NCBI RefSeq assembly: GCF_038066595.1
Contig: NZ_JBBUTH010000009.1
Span: 558,001-622,000 of the forward strand
Reading direction: 5' to 3'
From: Pseudaquabacterium inlustre
GTDB taxonomy: Bacteria; Pseudomonadota; Gammaproteobacteria; Burkholderiales; Burkholderiaceae_C
Length of the DNA: 64,000 bases
A model generated the notes under the pieces. That model saw nothing but the letters and a program-made list of their open reading frames with translations. It was not told the origin of the DNA and searched no databases. Made by a program: the position numbers and the translations under genes. Below are positions 1 through 9,060 of the stretch, in pieces. Each line of letters starts with the position of its first letter. Within the stretch, counting starts at the first letter, position 1.

Positions 1-364
1 CCCGCGTGGCGACCGTCCGGCCCGTGCCGACCGCCCCAACGGCCCCAACGGCCCCAACCGCCCCGATCAGCGGCCCCAGCGGCCCGACGCCGCCGCCCGC
101 CACGAGCGCGCGCCGCGCCATGACCGCCCGCGCGGCCCCGAGGCCGACCCGATCGACAGCCTGCCGCTGCCGGCCGATCCGGCCGAGCGCGCCGCCTTCG
201 AGGCGCGCCGCCAGCGCGCCTCGCTGCTGCGCGACTTCGAGACCAGCCCGCTGTCGCCGGCCAATTTCTGCGTGCTCAAGCGCCTGAGCCCGGCCGATCT
301 GGAGGCCCAGCTGGCCCAGGCCCGCAGCGAGCGCGCCGAGCGCTCGGGCCGCCCGGCGCGCTGA
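1..364 (+). CDS. C-terminal fragment of Arg/Pro-rich protein, possibly ProQ/FinO family
   Basis: An open frame entering from the left edge ends at the TGA at 362-364. It has a low-complexity stretch of Arg, Pro, Asn and Gly (including repeated NGP), then a more ordered tail with a run of Ala/Arg/Glu followed by SPANFCVLKRLSP and an acidic/basic helix. From memory, such tails after a basic linker occur on ProQ/FinO RNA chaperones of Burkholderiales, but the ProQ core lies outside the window, so the family is a guess. Codon usage matches the surrounding genes. Confidence 0.5.
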   Translation, partial: PRGDRPARADRPNGPNGPNRPDQRPQRPDAAARHERAPRHDRPRGPEADPIDSLPLPADPAERAAFEARRQRASLLRDFETSPLSPANFCVLKRLSPADLEAQLAQARSERAERSGRPAR

Positions 365-668
365 GGGCGCCGCAGGCCACGCCGGGTGCCCGCAGGCATC
401 CGGCGCGCACCTGGCGCTCCAGCGGCGCCGGCCTGCCACCTGCAGCGCAGCCCGATGGCCCGAATTGCGGGCCCTTGCGCCGCCAGTTCCCGGCATCGCC
501 CGGCGCGGCCGGTGCGGGCGCCGGCATGGCACTGAATTGCACTGTGTCTGCCATGTAATCCCCGTGTGAACTGGCTTCAGTTTCGAGGCCAGTTGCCGAC
601 TTCGCATCGCGGCGCAATTTCTAGACTGACGTCTCCGGCAAAGCCTGCCGACCGAAGACACGTCCGTC
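365..668. other. Intergenic region upstream of the giant repeat gene
   Basis: About 300 bases without a convincing gene. The first half is GC-rich with several short inverted repeats; from about 530 to 650 the base composition is more balanced, as expected of a promoter region. A TGGCAC at 527-532 and TTGC at 537-540 resemble a sigma-54 element but are one base too close. No convincing -35/-10 pair or Shine-Dalgarno sequence is visible before the ATG at 669. Confidence 0.5.
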
Positions 669-3600
669 ATGAGCTCCCTCGATGTCACCGCGCTGACCAC
701 CACCCAGGTGGCCGCGCTCACCGCCACCCAGCTGCAGGGCCTGGACACCGCGTCCATCGCCGCACTGAATGCCGAGCAGCTGGCCGTGCTGTCGGCCTCG
801 CAGCTGGCCGCGCTGACCGCGCGTCAGGTGGCGGCCATCGGCGCCGACCGCATCGGGGCCATCGACGCCACGGCGCTGGCCGCGCTGACGCCCACCACCT
901 TCGCCAGCCTGGGCACGGCCCAGATCGCCGGCCTGGCCACGCAGCAGGTGGCCAGCCTGGCCACGCGGCAGCTGGCCGCCATGACCAGCGCCCAGGTGGC
1001 GGCGCTGGACGTGACCCAGCTGGACGCCTTGCAGACCAGCCAGATCGGCGCCTGGACGGCCAAGCAGTCGGCCGGCCTCAGCGCCACCCAGGTGGCCAGC
1101 CTGGAAACCAGCCAGGTGCAATCGCTGGGTGCCGCCGCCGTCGGCGCGCTGGCCACGTCGGCGGTGGCCGCGCTGTCCACCGCCCAGATCGGCGTGCTGG
1201 CCAGCAACCAGGTGGCCGCACTGGGCAGCCAGCAGGTGCAGGCCCTGCAGACCGAGCAGGTGGCCGCGCTCAGCTCGGTGCAGGTGGCCGCACTCACCAC
1301 CACCGCGGTGCGCGCGCTGCAGAGCGAACAGGTGGCCGCACTGTCCACCGACAGCGTGCCCGGCCTCACCAGCCGCCAGGCCTCGGTGCTGGATGCGGTG
1401 CAGGTCAGCGCGCTCACCACCACGCAGCTGGTGGCGCTGGGCAATGCCACGGTGGCGGGCCTCAGTTCCACCGCCGTGCGCGCGCTCGACACCGACGCCC
1501 TGGAGGCCCTGGCCGCCGACGGCAGCACCCCGCTCACCGCGCGCCAGGTGTCGCAGCTCAGCACCACCCAGGTGGCGGCGCTGTCGGCCACCGCGCTGGA
1601 CGCGCTGACCACCACGCAGGTGGCCGCCCTCACCAGCGCCCAGGTGGCGGCGCTGGACGGCACGCAGGTGCAGGCCGTGCTGGACCAGTCGCTGCCGGCG
1701 CTGAGCACGGCCGCCATCGCCGGCCTGGCCACCGCCGAGGTGGCCGCGCTGGACACCGACACGCTGTCGCGCCTGACCGCCCGCCAGGTGGCCGCGCTCA
1801 CCACCGCCCAGGTGGCCGCGCTGAGCCAGGAGACGCTGGCCGCGCTGACCGCCACGCAGGCGGCGGCGCTCACCTCGACGCAGCTGGCGGTGCTGAGCGT
1901 CGACCAGGCTGAGGCCCTGCAGCCCGGCGCCGTGGCCGCGCTGGGCACGGCCGCGCTGCGGGCGCTGGGCACGGCCCAGCTGGCCAGCTTCAGCGCCGAG
2001 GACTTCGCGGCGCTCACGCCGCGCGAGGTGGCGGCGCTCACCAGCACCCAGATCGCCGCGCTGTCGCCCGAGCAGGTGGGCGCGCTGAGCTCGGCCGCCG
2101 TGGCGGCGCTGTCCACCACCGCGATGCGCGCGCTGTCGGCCGAGGCGCTGAACGGCCTGGCCGAAGGCTCGGTCGGCGCGCTGGCCGCCCTCACCAGCGT
2201 GCAGCTCAATGCGCTGTCCACGCGCCAGGTGACGGGCCTGTCCGACGAGGTGCTGCACCGCCTGAGTTCGGTGCAGTGGGCCGCGCTGGGCAGCGCGCAG
2301 ATCGGGGCGCTGACCTCGGCGCAGATCGCCGCACTGGAGACCTTGCCGTTCGCGGTGATGGCCACCGCCGCGGTGCGCGCCCTGTCCACCGGCCAGCTGG
2401 CGGCCATCGACGCCGAGGACCTGGCCGCCATGGGCACGCGCCAGGTCTCGGCGCTGAGCCCCAGCCAGCTCAGCGTGCTGGGCACCGACACGCTGTCGGC
2501 GCTGAGCGCGGCCCAGGCCGCCGCACTGGGCAGCGCCCAGGTGTCGGCACTCGGCACCGCCCAGCTGGCCGCCCTGCCCACCCAGGCCATCGCGGCGCTC
2601 AGCACCGCGGCCATCAAGGCCCTGGCCACGGCCCAGCTGGCGGCCTTCAGCGATGACGACTTCGCCGCCCTCGGCTCGCGCCAGGCCGCCGCGCTGACCA
2701 GTGCCCAGGTGGCCGCGCTCAGCGTCGAGCAGCTGGGCGCCATGCGCGACAGCAGCCTGGCCGCGGTGTCCACCGCCGCGGTGCGCGCACTCAGCCCCAG
2801 CCAGCTCAATGCGCTGATCCTGCACGACGGCAGCCCGCTGAGCACCGCCCAGGTGGCGGCGCTGACCACCGCGCAGGTGACGTCGCTGGACAGCGAAGCA
2901 CTGGCCGCCTTCGGCAGCGCGCAGCTGGCCGCGCTGGGCGCCACGCAGATCGCCGCGCTGGGCACCGCGCAGATCGCCGCCCTGACCCCCGACGCCGTGG
3001 CCGCGCTGGGCACGGCGGCGATGCACGCGCTCAGCAGCGCGCAGCTGGCCGCGCTGAGCCAGGACGACCTGGCGGCGCTCGGCACGCGGCAGATCGCCGC
3101 GCTGTCGGGCACGCAGCTGGCCGGCCTGTCCACCGACGCGCTGGCCGCACTCAGCACCCAGCAGGTCAGCGCGCTGGGCAGCAGCCAGCTGGCCGCACTG
3201 AGCAGCACGCAGCTGGCAGCGATCACGCCCGAGGCCCTGTCTGCACTGGCCACGGCCACGGTACGCGCGCTGACCACCGGCCAGCTGGCGGCGCTGACGG
3301 CCGAGCAGTGGCAGGCCCTCACCCCCAACCAGGTGGCGGCCCTGGCCTCCTCCCAGCTGGCACGTCTGCCCGATGCGCTTCTGGACAGCCTGACCACCAC
3401 CCAGGTGCAGGCCCTGACGTCCAGCCAGATCACCGCGCTGTCGCCGGCCCAGCTCACCGGCCTGAGCGTGGAGTCGCTGGCCGCGTTGAGCACCGCGGCG
3501 CTGCGCGCCCTGACCACCGCCCAGGTGGCTGCGCTGAGCGGCGACGCGCTGGACGCGATGGGCTCGGCCCAGCTGCAGGTGCTGGGCTCGGCGCAGCTGC

Positions 3601-6600
3601 GCGCGCTGTCGTCCACCGCGCTGGCGGCCCTGGATGCCGAGACGCTGCAGGCCCTGTCGGGCACCGCGCTGCGCGGCCTGGGCTCGGCCCAGCTGGCGCA
3701 GCTGAGCGTGGCGCAGGTGCAGGCCCTGGGCAGTGCCCAGCTGGCCGCGCTGGGCACCGGCCAGGTGGCCTCGCTCAGCGAGACCACGCTGGCCGCGCTG
3801 ACCAGCGCCCAGGCGCCGGGCCTCACCTCGGCGCAGCTGAACGCGCTGAGCACCGACCAGATCCTCGACCTGCAGTCGTCCACGCTGATGGCCCTGTCGC
3901 CCACGGCGATGGCGGCCCTGGGCACGCGGCAGATGATGGCCATCGTGGCCCATGAGGCCGGCGTGCTGGGCACGGCCCAGGTGGCGGCGCTCACCTCGGC
4001 CCAGGTGGCCGCGATGAGCCAGGACAGCCTGCACAGCCTGGGCTCGAGCAACCTCGCGGCGATCAGCGCCCGCGGCCTGGCGGGGCTCACCACCGCCCAG
4101 CTCAACGGCATGTCGGCCGAAGACCTGGGCTGGCTGCTGCCCAGCCAGCTGGCGGCGCTGAGCACCAGCCAGATCGCCGGCCTGGCCACCGCCACGCTGG
4201 CCAGCCTGGGCACCGCGCAGCTGCATGCGCTGGGCTCGCAGCAGGTGGCCGCGCTGGGCACCGGCCAGGTGGCCGCGCTGGTCACCGACGCGGTGGCCGC
4301 GCTGGCCCCCACGGCGCTGGCCGGCCTGGGCAGCGCGCAGTGGCAGGCGCTGTCGCTGCCGGCCATCGACGCGCTGGGCACGGCCCAGCTGGCGGCGCTG
4401 TCGTCCAGCCAGCTGGCCTGGCTGAACACGGCCCAGCTCAATGCGCTGGACGGCCTGCAGGTGGCCGCGCTGGGCACCAGCGCGCTGCGCGGCCTGAGCA
4501 CCCTGCAGATGGCGGCGATGGAGACCGCCGACCTGGCGGCTTTCACCGCCGGCCAGGTGGCCGCGCTGGGCAGCAGCCAGCTGGCCGCACTGGGCGCCGC
4601 GCAGTGGGCCGCGCTCAGCACCAACGGCGTGGCCGCGCTGTCGGCCAGCATGCTGTCGCAGCTGACCACGGCCCAGCTGGCCGCCTGGACCACCGCGCAG
4701 TTCGGCGCGCTGGGCAGCGCCCAGCTGGCCGCGCTGGGCCCCACGCAGCTGGTGGCACTGGGGTCGGACGACGTGGGCGCGCTGTCGACGGCCGCACTGG
4801 TGGCGCTGGGCAGCGCCCAGTCGGCCGCGCTGGATGCCAGCCACGTGGCCGCGCTGGGCAGCACGCAGATCGCCGCAGTGCAGGCCAGCGTGCTGAGCGG
4901 CTGGAGCACCGCCCAGCTGGCCGCGCTGACCAGCAGCGGCGCCGCCGGCCTGGCCACGGCGCAGATCGCCGGCCTGTCGGTGCAGCAAGTGCAGGCCCTG
5001 GGCACGGCCGCGCTGGCGGCCCTGGGCTCGGCCCAGCTGTCGGCCCTGGGGGCCGACGACGTGGCCGCCCTCAGCGCCGCGCAGAGCCGCAGCCTGGCGC
5101 TCACCGCGGTGGGCGGGCTCAGCACCACGGCACTGCATGCGCTGTCGGCCGCCGACCTGGCCGAATTCGCCACCGGCCAACTGGCCCGCCTGGGCCGCGA
5201 CCAGATGGCCAGCCTGGTGGACGAGCAGATCGACGGCCTGGCCGCAGAGCAGCGGGCGGCCTTCACGGCGACGCAGATCGCGGCGCTGTCCACCACCACC
5301 ATCGCCGGGCTGGACGCGGCCACGCTGCAGGGCCTGACCCGCATCCAGGCCGCCGGCCTGACCGCGGCGCAGGTGGCCGCGCTGTCGCCCACCCAGGTGG
5401 CCGAGCTGGGCACCGCCGCGCTGGCCGGCCTGACGCTGCAGGCCGTGGCCGCGCTGGGCCACGAGGCGGTGTCGGCGCTGGCCACGGCGCAGCTGGCCGC
5501 GCTGTCGCCGCTGCAGATCTCGGCGCTGGGCACCACGGCGATCAGCGTGCTGGAGGCCGGCGACGCCGCGGCACTGAGCTACTACCAGGCCATGGGCTTG
5601 AGCGCGGCCCAGGTCGATGCGCTGTCCACCGCCGCCATCGCCGCGCTGAGCACGGCCGCCATCCGGGGCCTGGACGCCAGCGCCGTGGCCGGCTTCAGCC
5701 ACGAGGACGTGCTGGCCCTGTCCATCGCCCAGGTGGGTGCCCTGACGCCCGCGCAGATGGCCGCACTCGACCAGGACGCCGTGCACGCGCTGAGCGCCCA
5801 GCAGGCCAGCGCACTGAACCGCCTGCAGGTGGCGCAGATGACGGCCGGCCAGATCGCCGCGCTGGAGCCCGAGGCCTTCGCGGCACTGAGCACGGCCGCC
5901 GTGGCCGGTCTGTCGGCCGACGCGCTGGGCGCGCTGAGTTTTGGCGAGGTGCTGGCGCTCAGCTCGGCCCAGCTGGGCGCGATGTCGGCCACGCAGCTGG
6001 TGGCGCTGGGCCCCGATGCCTTCGGCCTGCTCGACAGCACCCAGTTGCAGGGCCTGAGCACGCAGGCCCTGGGCACGCTGACGGCCTACGGCATGGTGGT
6101 CACCGGGCTGACGCCGTCGCAGCTGTCCACGCTGAGCACGACGCAGATCGCCGCCATCGACGCCGCGGCCATCGGCGCCTTCACCACGGCGCAGATCCGC
6201 GGCCTCACGGTCGACCAGGTGGCCGCGCTGTCGCCGGTGCAGGTCAGCGCGCTGTCCACCGCCGACCTGGCGGCTTTCACCACCGCCCAGGTGGCGGCGC
6301 TGGGCACCGACGACCTGGCCGCCCTGACCGATGCCCAGCTCGACGCGCTGGACCTGGCCACGCCCATCGTGCTGGACCTCTCGGGCCTGGGCATCCAGAC
6401 CGTGGCCGCGCCCAGCGGCAACAGCTTCGACATCAACGCCACCGGCAGCACGGCCCAGCATGGCTGGACCGGCAGCGGCGCCGGCCTGCTGGCGCTGGAC
6501 GTCAACGGCGACGGCCTGATCAACGACGGCAGCGAGCTGTTCGGCGGCGGCACGCGCCTGGCCAGCGGCGCCCGCGCCGTCACCGGCTACCAGGCGCTGG

Positions 6601-7115
6601 CCGAGCTGGATGGCAACCACGACGGCCGCATCGACGCCAGCGACACGCGCTACGCCGAGCTGAAGGTGTGGGTGGACGGCGACGGCGACGGCCAGACCGA
6701 CCTGGGCGAGCTGCGCGGGCTGGTGGACCTGGGCATCGCGTCGCTGAGCCTGGATGCCAGCGCCTCGACCCGCACCGACCAGGGCAACTGGCTGGGCCTG
6801 GTGTCGAGCTACACCACCACCGACGGCGCCAGCCACGAAATGGCCGACGTGTGGTTCAGCAAGAGCGGCAACGGCAACACCGGTGCCGCGGCTGCGCCGG
6901 CGCTCGGCGACCTGCTGGCCGCACCGGCCGACCTGCTGCCCGGCTGGTCCGGCGGAGAGACCCAGGGCACGGCCACGGCGCAGGCGACCACCGCGGCGGG
7001 GTCGGCCGGATCGGCCACCACGCCCCAGGCCGGCGACGCCGACGCCTGGGCCTGGACCTCTCGCCAGGCCAGCGTCGACGAGGAACTCGCGGCGCAGCAG
7101 CGCTGGCTGATCTGA
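669..7115 (+). CDS. Giant octapeptide-repeat protein with C-terminal EF-hand-like calcium-loop domain
   Basis: A 2148-residue protein. Residues 9 to about 1893 are roughly 235 nearly unbroken 8-residue units: Leu, a small N-cap-like residue (Ser/Thr/Gly/Asp), Thr/Ser/Ala, any, usually Gln, Val/Ile/Leu, Ala/Gly/Ser, Ala. The register slips visibly once, at a three-residue LAA unit near nt 2190. The last ~250 residues are non-repetitive and carry three EF-hand-like loops, starting near D1944 (DVNGDG), D1981 (DGNHDG) and D2003 (DGDGDG), a domain often seen at the end of large secreted betaproteobacterial proteins. No signal peptide or membrane segment is visible. Calcium binding and export (perhaps type I) are inferences; no secretion genes are adjacent. 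The repeat function is unknown. It converges on the next gene with four bases between stop codons. Confidence 0.9.
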   Translation: MSSLDVTALTTTQVAALTATQLQGLDTASIAALNAEQLAVLSASQLAALTARQVAAIGADRIGAIDATALAALTPTTFASLGTAQIAGLATQQVASLATRQLAAMTSAQVAALDVTQLDALQTSQIGAWTAKQSAGLSATQVASLETSQVQSLGAAAVGALATSAVAALSTAQIGVLASNQVAALGSQQVQALQTEQVAALSSVQVAALTTTAVRALQSEQVAALSTDSVPGLTSRQASVLDAVQVSALTTTQLVALGNATVAGLSSTAVRALDTDALEALAADGSTPLTARQVSQLSTTQVAALSATALDALTTTQVAALTSAQVAALDGTQVQAVLDQSLPALSTAAIAGLATAEVAALDTDTLSRLTARQVAALTTAQVAALSQETLAALTATQAAALTSTQLAVLSVDQAEALQPGAVAALGTAALRALGTAQLASFSAEDFAALTPREVAALTSTQIAALSPEQVGALSSAAVAALSTTAMRALSAEALNGLAEGSVGALAALTSVQLNALSTRQVTGLSDEVLHRLSSVQWAALGSAQIGALTSAQIAALETLPFAVMATAAVRALSTGQLAAIDAEDLAAMGTRQVSALSPSQLSVLGTDTLSALSAAQAAALGSAQVSALGTAQLAALPTQAIAALSTAAIKALATAQLAAFSDDDFAALGSRQAAALTSAQVAALSVEQLGAMRDSSLAAVSTAAVRALSPSQLNALILHDGSPLSTAQVAALTTAQVTSLDSEALAAFGSAQLAALGATQIAALGTAQIAALTPDAVAALGTAAMHALSSAQLAALSQDDLAALGTRQIAALSGTQLAGLSTDALAALSTQQVSALGSSQLAALSSTQLAAITPEALSALATATVRALTTGQLAALTAEQWQALTPNQVAALASSQLARLPDALLDSLTTTQVQALTSSQITALSPAQLTGLSVESLAALSTAALRALTTAQVAALSGDALDAMGSAQLQVLGSAQLRALSSTALAALDAETLQALSGTALRGLGSAQLAQLSVAQVQALGSAQLAALGTGQVASLSETTLAALTSAQAPGLTSAQLNALSTDQILDLQSSTLMALSPTAMAALGTRQMMAIVAHEAGVLGTAQVAALTSAQVAAMSQDSLHSLGSSNLAAISARGLAGLTTAQLNGMSAEDLGWLLPSQLAALSTSQIAGLATATLASLGTAQLHALGSQQVAALGTGQVAALVTDAVAALAPTALAGLGSAQWQALSLPAIDALGTAQLAALSSSQLAWLNTAQLNALDGLQVAALGTSALRGLSTLQMAAMETADLAAFTAGQVAALGSSQLAALGAAQWAALSTNGVAALSASMLSQLTTAQLAAWTTAQFGALGSAQLAALGPTQLVALGSDDVGALSTAALVALGSAQSAALDASHVAALGSTQIAAVQASVLSGWSTAQLAALTSSGAAGLATAQIAGLSVQQVQALGTAALAALGSAQLSALGADDVAALSAAQSRSLALTAVGGLSTTALHALSAADLAEFATGQLARLGRDQMASLVDEQIDGLAAEQRAAFTATQIAALSTTTIAGLDAATLQGLTRIQAAGLTAAQVAALSPTQVAELGTAALAGLTLQAVAALGHEAVSALATAQLAALSPLQISALGTTAISVLEAGDAAALSYYQAMGLSAAQVDALSTAAIAALSTAAIRGLDASAVAGFSHEDVLALSIAQVGALTPAQMAALDQDAVHALSAQQASALNRLQVAQMTAGQIAALEPEAFAALSTAAVAGLSADALGALSFGEVLALSSAQLGAMSATQLVALGPDAFGLLDSTQLQGLSTQALGTLTAYGMVVTGLTPSQLSTLSTTQIAAIDAAAIGAFTTAQIRGLTVDQVAALSPVQVSALSTADLAAFTTAQVAALGTDDLAALTDAQLDALDLATPIVLDLSGLGIQTVAAPSGNSFDINATGSTAQHGWTGSGAGLLALDVNGDGLINDGSELFGGGTRLASGARAVTGYQALAELDGNHDGRIDASDTRYAELKVWVDGDGDGQTDLGELRGLVDLGIASLSLDASASTRTDQGNWLGLVSSYTTTDGASHEMADVWFSKSGNGNTGAAAAPALGDLLAAPADLLPGWSGGETQGTATAQATTAAGSAGSATTPQAGDADAWAWTSRQASVDEELAAQQRWLI
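693..6347 (+). repeat. 24-bp coding tandem repeat (about 235 units)
   Basis: The DNA behind the octapeptide array. Each unit is about 24 bases, typically reading like CTG-(AGC/ACC)-ACC-GCC-CAG-(GTG/CTG/ATC)-GCC-GC. Units are diverged rather than identical, so this is an old, selected coding repeat and not a recent expansion. The periodic high-GC sequence opens long spurious reading frames on the opposite strand and in other frames. Confidence 0.9.
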
Positions 7116-7119
7116 GGCG

Positions 7120-8028
7120 TCAGCGTCGCGCGGCCAGCGCCTGCGTCACCTCGTTGCGACCCTGCTCGGCGCCGCTCAGCGGCACCGTCTCGCCGGCCTG
7201 GGCGTTGATCGCGGCCCAGGCCGCGGCCAGGCGCTCGGGCGTGTCGGCGCTCACGCCCAGGTGCTGGCCCGGCGTCAGCGTGATGTGCGCAGCCTCGTAG
7301 GTGCCGGCACCGGCGCAGGCGATGGCGCGGCTGGGCGCGTCCTGGCTCACCAGCCACAGCATGGCCGGCACCACGGCCTCGGGCACCAGCGCGGCCAGCA
7401 CCTCGGGCGGCATCAGGCCTTCGGTCATGCGCGTGGCGGCGGTGGGTGCCAGGCAGTTGACGCGGATGTCGCTCTTGGCGCCCTCGATCGACAGCGTCTG
7501 CATCAGGCCCACCAGGGCCATCTTGGCGGCGCCGTAGTTGCTCTGGCCGAAGTTGCCGTACAGGCCCGACGACGAGGTGGTCATCAGCACGCGGCCGTAC
7601 TTCTGCGCCGTCATGATCGGCCACACGGCCTTGGTGCAGTGCATGGCGCCCATCAGGTGCACATCCACCACCAGGCGGAAGTCCTCGACCGTCATCTTGG
7701 CGAAGCTCTTGTCGCGCAGGATGCCGGCGTTGTTGACCAGCACGTCCACGCGGCCCCAGGCGTCCATGGCCTGGGCCACCATGGCCTCCACCGCGGCGAA
7801 GTCGGTGACGGACGCCGCATTGGCGATGGCCTGGCCGCCCGCGGCGCGGATCTCGTCCACCACCTTCTGCGCGGCCGTGGCCGAGCCGCCCGAGCCATCG
7901 GTGGCGCCGCCCAGGTCATTGACGACGACCTTGGCGCCGCGTGCAGCCAGGGCCAGGGCATGGCAGCGGCCCAGGCCGCCGCCGGCGCCGGTGACGATGG
8001 CCACGCGGCCGGTGAAATCGAGGTTCAT
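7120..8028 (-). CDS. SDR-family 3-hydroxyacyl-CoA dehydrogenase-like oxidoreductase
   Basis: A 302-residue classical short-chain dehydrogenase. It shows the NAD(P)-binding TGAGGGLG near the N-terminus, NNAG in the middle, a serine-rich strand (TSSSG) and the catalytic YGAAK. The long N-terminal segment around VVNDLGG and the extended C-terminal tail resemble the (3R)-hydroxyacyl-CoA dehydrogenase domain of peroxisomal multifunctional enzyme type 2, so a role in beta-oxidation or polyester precursor metabolism is likely, but the substrate cannot be read from the sequence. It stands alone on this strand, diverging from the next dehydrogenase. Confidence 0.85.
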   Translation of the reverse strand: MNLDFTGRVAIVTGAGGGLGRCHALALAARGAKVVVNDLGGATDGSGGSATAAQKVVDEIRAAGGQAIANAASVTDFAAVEAMVAQAMDAWGRVDVLVNNAGILRDKSFAKMTVEDFRLVVDVHLMGAMHCTKAVWPIMTAQKYGRVLMTTSSSGLYGNFGQSNYGAAKMALVGLMQTLSIEGAKSDIRVNCLAPTAATRMTEGLMPPEVLAALVPEAVVPAMLWLVSQDAPSRAIACAGAGTYEAAHITLTPGQHLGVSADTPERLAAAWAAINAQAGETVPLSGAEQGRNEVTQALAARR

Positions 8029-8165
8029 GGGGATGTGCGGGAAGTGACGGGAACGGATGGCCGCGGGTTATACCGGAAGCCCCTGCCGCGGGCCGTCGCC
8101 TGGGTGGCAAGCCGCCGGGCCGGTCGCCGCTACGCTGCGCGCACAACCCAGCAGGAGACCCCGCC

Positions 8166-8939
8166 ATGACCCAACCCACCCTGTTCGACCTCACCGGCCA
8201 GGTGGTGCTGATCACCGGCTCGTCGCGTGGCATCGGCCGCGCCATCGCCGAGCGCTGCGCCGAACACGGCGCCAAGGTGGTCATCAGCTCGCGCAAGCAG
8301 CCGGCCTGCGACGAGGTGGCCGCGGCCATCAACGCCAGGCACGGTGCCGGCACCGCGCTGGCGGTGGCCGCCAACATCTCGTCGAAGGAGGCGCTGCAGG
8401 CCCTGGTGGACGCCACGCTGGCCGCCTTCGGCCGCATCGACACCCTCGTGTGCAACGCCGCCAGCAACCCCTACTACGGCCCGCAGGCAGGCATCACGGA
8501 CGACCAGTTCCGCAAGATCCTGGACAACAACATCATCGCCAACCACTGGCTGATCGCGATGGTGGCGCCGCAGATGCAGGCGCGGCGCGATGGCTCGATC
8601 GTCATCGTGTCGTCGATCGGCGGCCTGCGCGGCTCGGAGATCATCGGCGCCTACTGCATCAGCAAGGCCGCCGACATGCAGCTGGCGCGCAACCTGGCCC
8701 ACGAGTACGGCCCGCACAACATCCGCGTGAACTGCATCGCCCCGGGCCTGATCAAGACCGACTTCGCCCGCGCGCTGTGGGAAGACCCCGAGCGCCTGGC
8801 GAACCGCGAGGCCACCACGCCGCTGCGCCGTATCGGCGAGCCTGACGAGATCGCCGGCGCCGCCGTGTACCTGGCCGCCCCGGCCAGCCGCTTCATGACC
8901 GGTCAAACCTTGGTCATCGACGGCGGCGTGACGATATAG
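8166..8939 (+). CDS. SDR-family oxidoreductase
   Basis: A 257-residue classical short-chain dehydrogenase, usual length for the family. Cofactor motif TGSSRGIG near residue 18, the structural CNAAS motif (variant of NNAG), catalytic Ser in VSSIGG, and YCISK as the Tyr-x3-Lys pair; it ends in the common GQTLVIDGG. A purine-rich CAGGAG lies 9 bases before the ATG. The substrate is unknown. It is divergent from another SDR gene; the two are not close paralogues. Downstream is a hairpin-rich spacer rather than an operon partner. Confidence 0.88.
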   Translation: MTQPTLFDLTGQVVLITGSSRGIGRAIAERCAEHGAKVVISSRKQPACDEVAAAINARHGAGTALAVAANISSKEALQALVDATLAAFGRIDTLVCNAASNPYYGPQAGITDDQFRKILDNNIIANHWLIAMVAPQMQARRDGSIVIVSSIGGLRGSEIIGAYCISKAADMQLARNLAHEYGPHNIRVNCIAPGLIKTDFARALWEDPERLANREATTPLRRIGEPDEIAGAAVYLAAPASRFMTGQTLVIDGGVTI

Positions 8940-8993
8940 GGCACCCGGCCCTGCGGGTACGCAGGTCCACCCGCCGAGCGGGCTGAGCCCGGA

Positions 8994-9020
8994 CACAAGC
9001 CGTCCTGAGGGCGGCTTGTG
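8994..9020. terminator. Hairpin after the SDR gene
   Basis: A 9-bp perfect stem (CACAAGCCG with CGGCTTGTG) around a 9-base loop, 55 bases after the SDR stop codon. No T-run follows, so it is a possible Rho-dependent 3' end structure or part of an intergenic repeat. Confidence 0.4.
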
Positions 9021-9030
9021 CCTGGCGAAG

Positions 9031-9054
9031 CGGTCAGCCCTGCAGGGCTGACCG
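9031..9054. repeat. 24-bp perfect palindrome
   Basis: A perfect 12+12 palindrome (half-site CGGTCAGCCCTG) between the SDR gene and aat. It could fold as a hairpin or bind a dimeric protein. It is part of the same spacer as the 8994 hairpin and the dispersed repeat at 9061. Confidence 0.6.
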
Positions 9055-9060
9055 TGGGGA

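Noticed and set aside
527..540. Possible sigma-54 promoter (TGGCAC ... TTGC) before the giant gene
   Set aside because: GG and GC are nine bases apart instead of the strict ten.
669..6347. Relationship of the octapeptides to TALE repeats (LTPEQVVAIAS)
   Set aside because: A few units (LSPEQVGAL, LTPDAVAAL) look similar, but TALE repeats are 33-35 residues with variable di-residues; here the period is 8 and no such pattern exists.
693..6347. CRISPR-like periodicity of 24 bases
   Set aside because: No spacer/repeat alternation, units are diverged and translate in one frame.
621..6836. A 2071-codon open frame on the minus strand, and another of 1570 codons (824-5536)
   Set aside because: They are shadows of the 24-base coding repeat: composition is skewed (Arg/Gly/His/Gln or Ala/Ser/Cys), no start signals or family motifs, while the plus-strand frame has a coherent octapeptide and an EF-hand-like domain.
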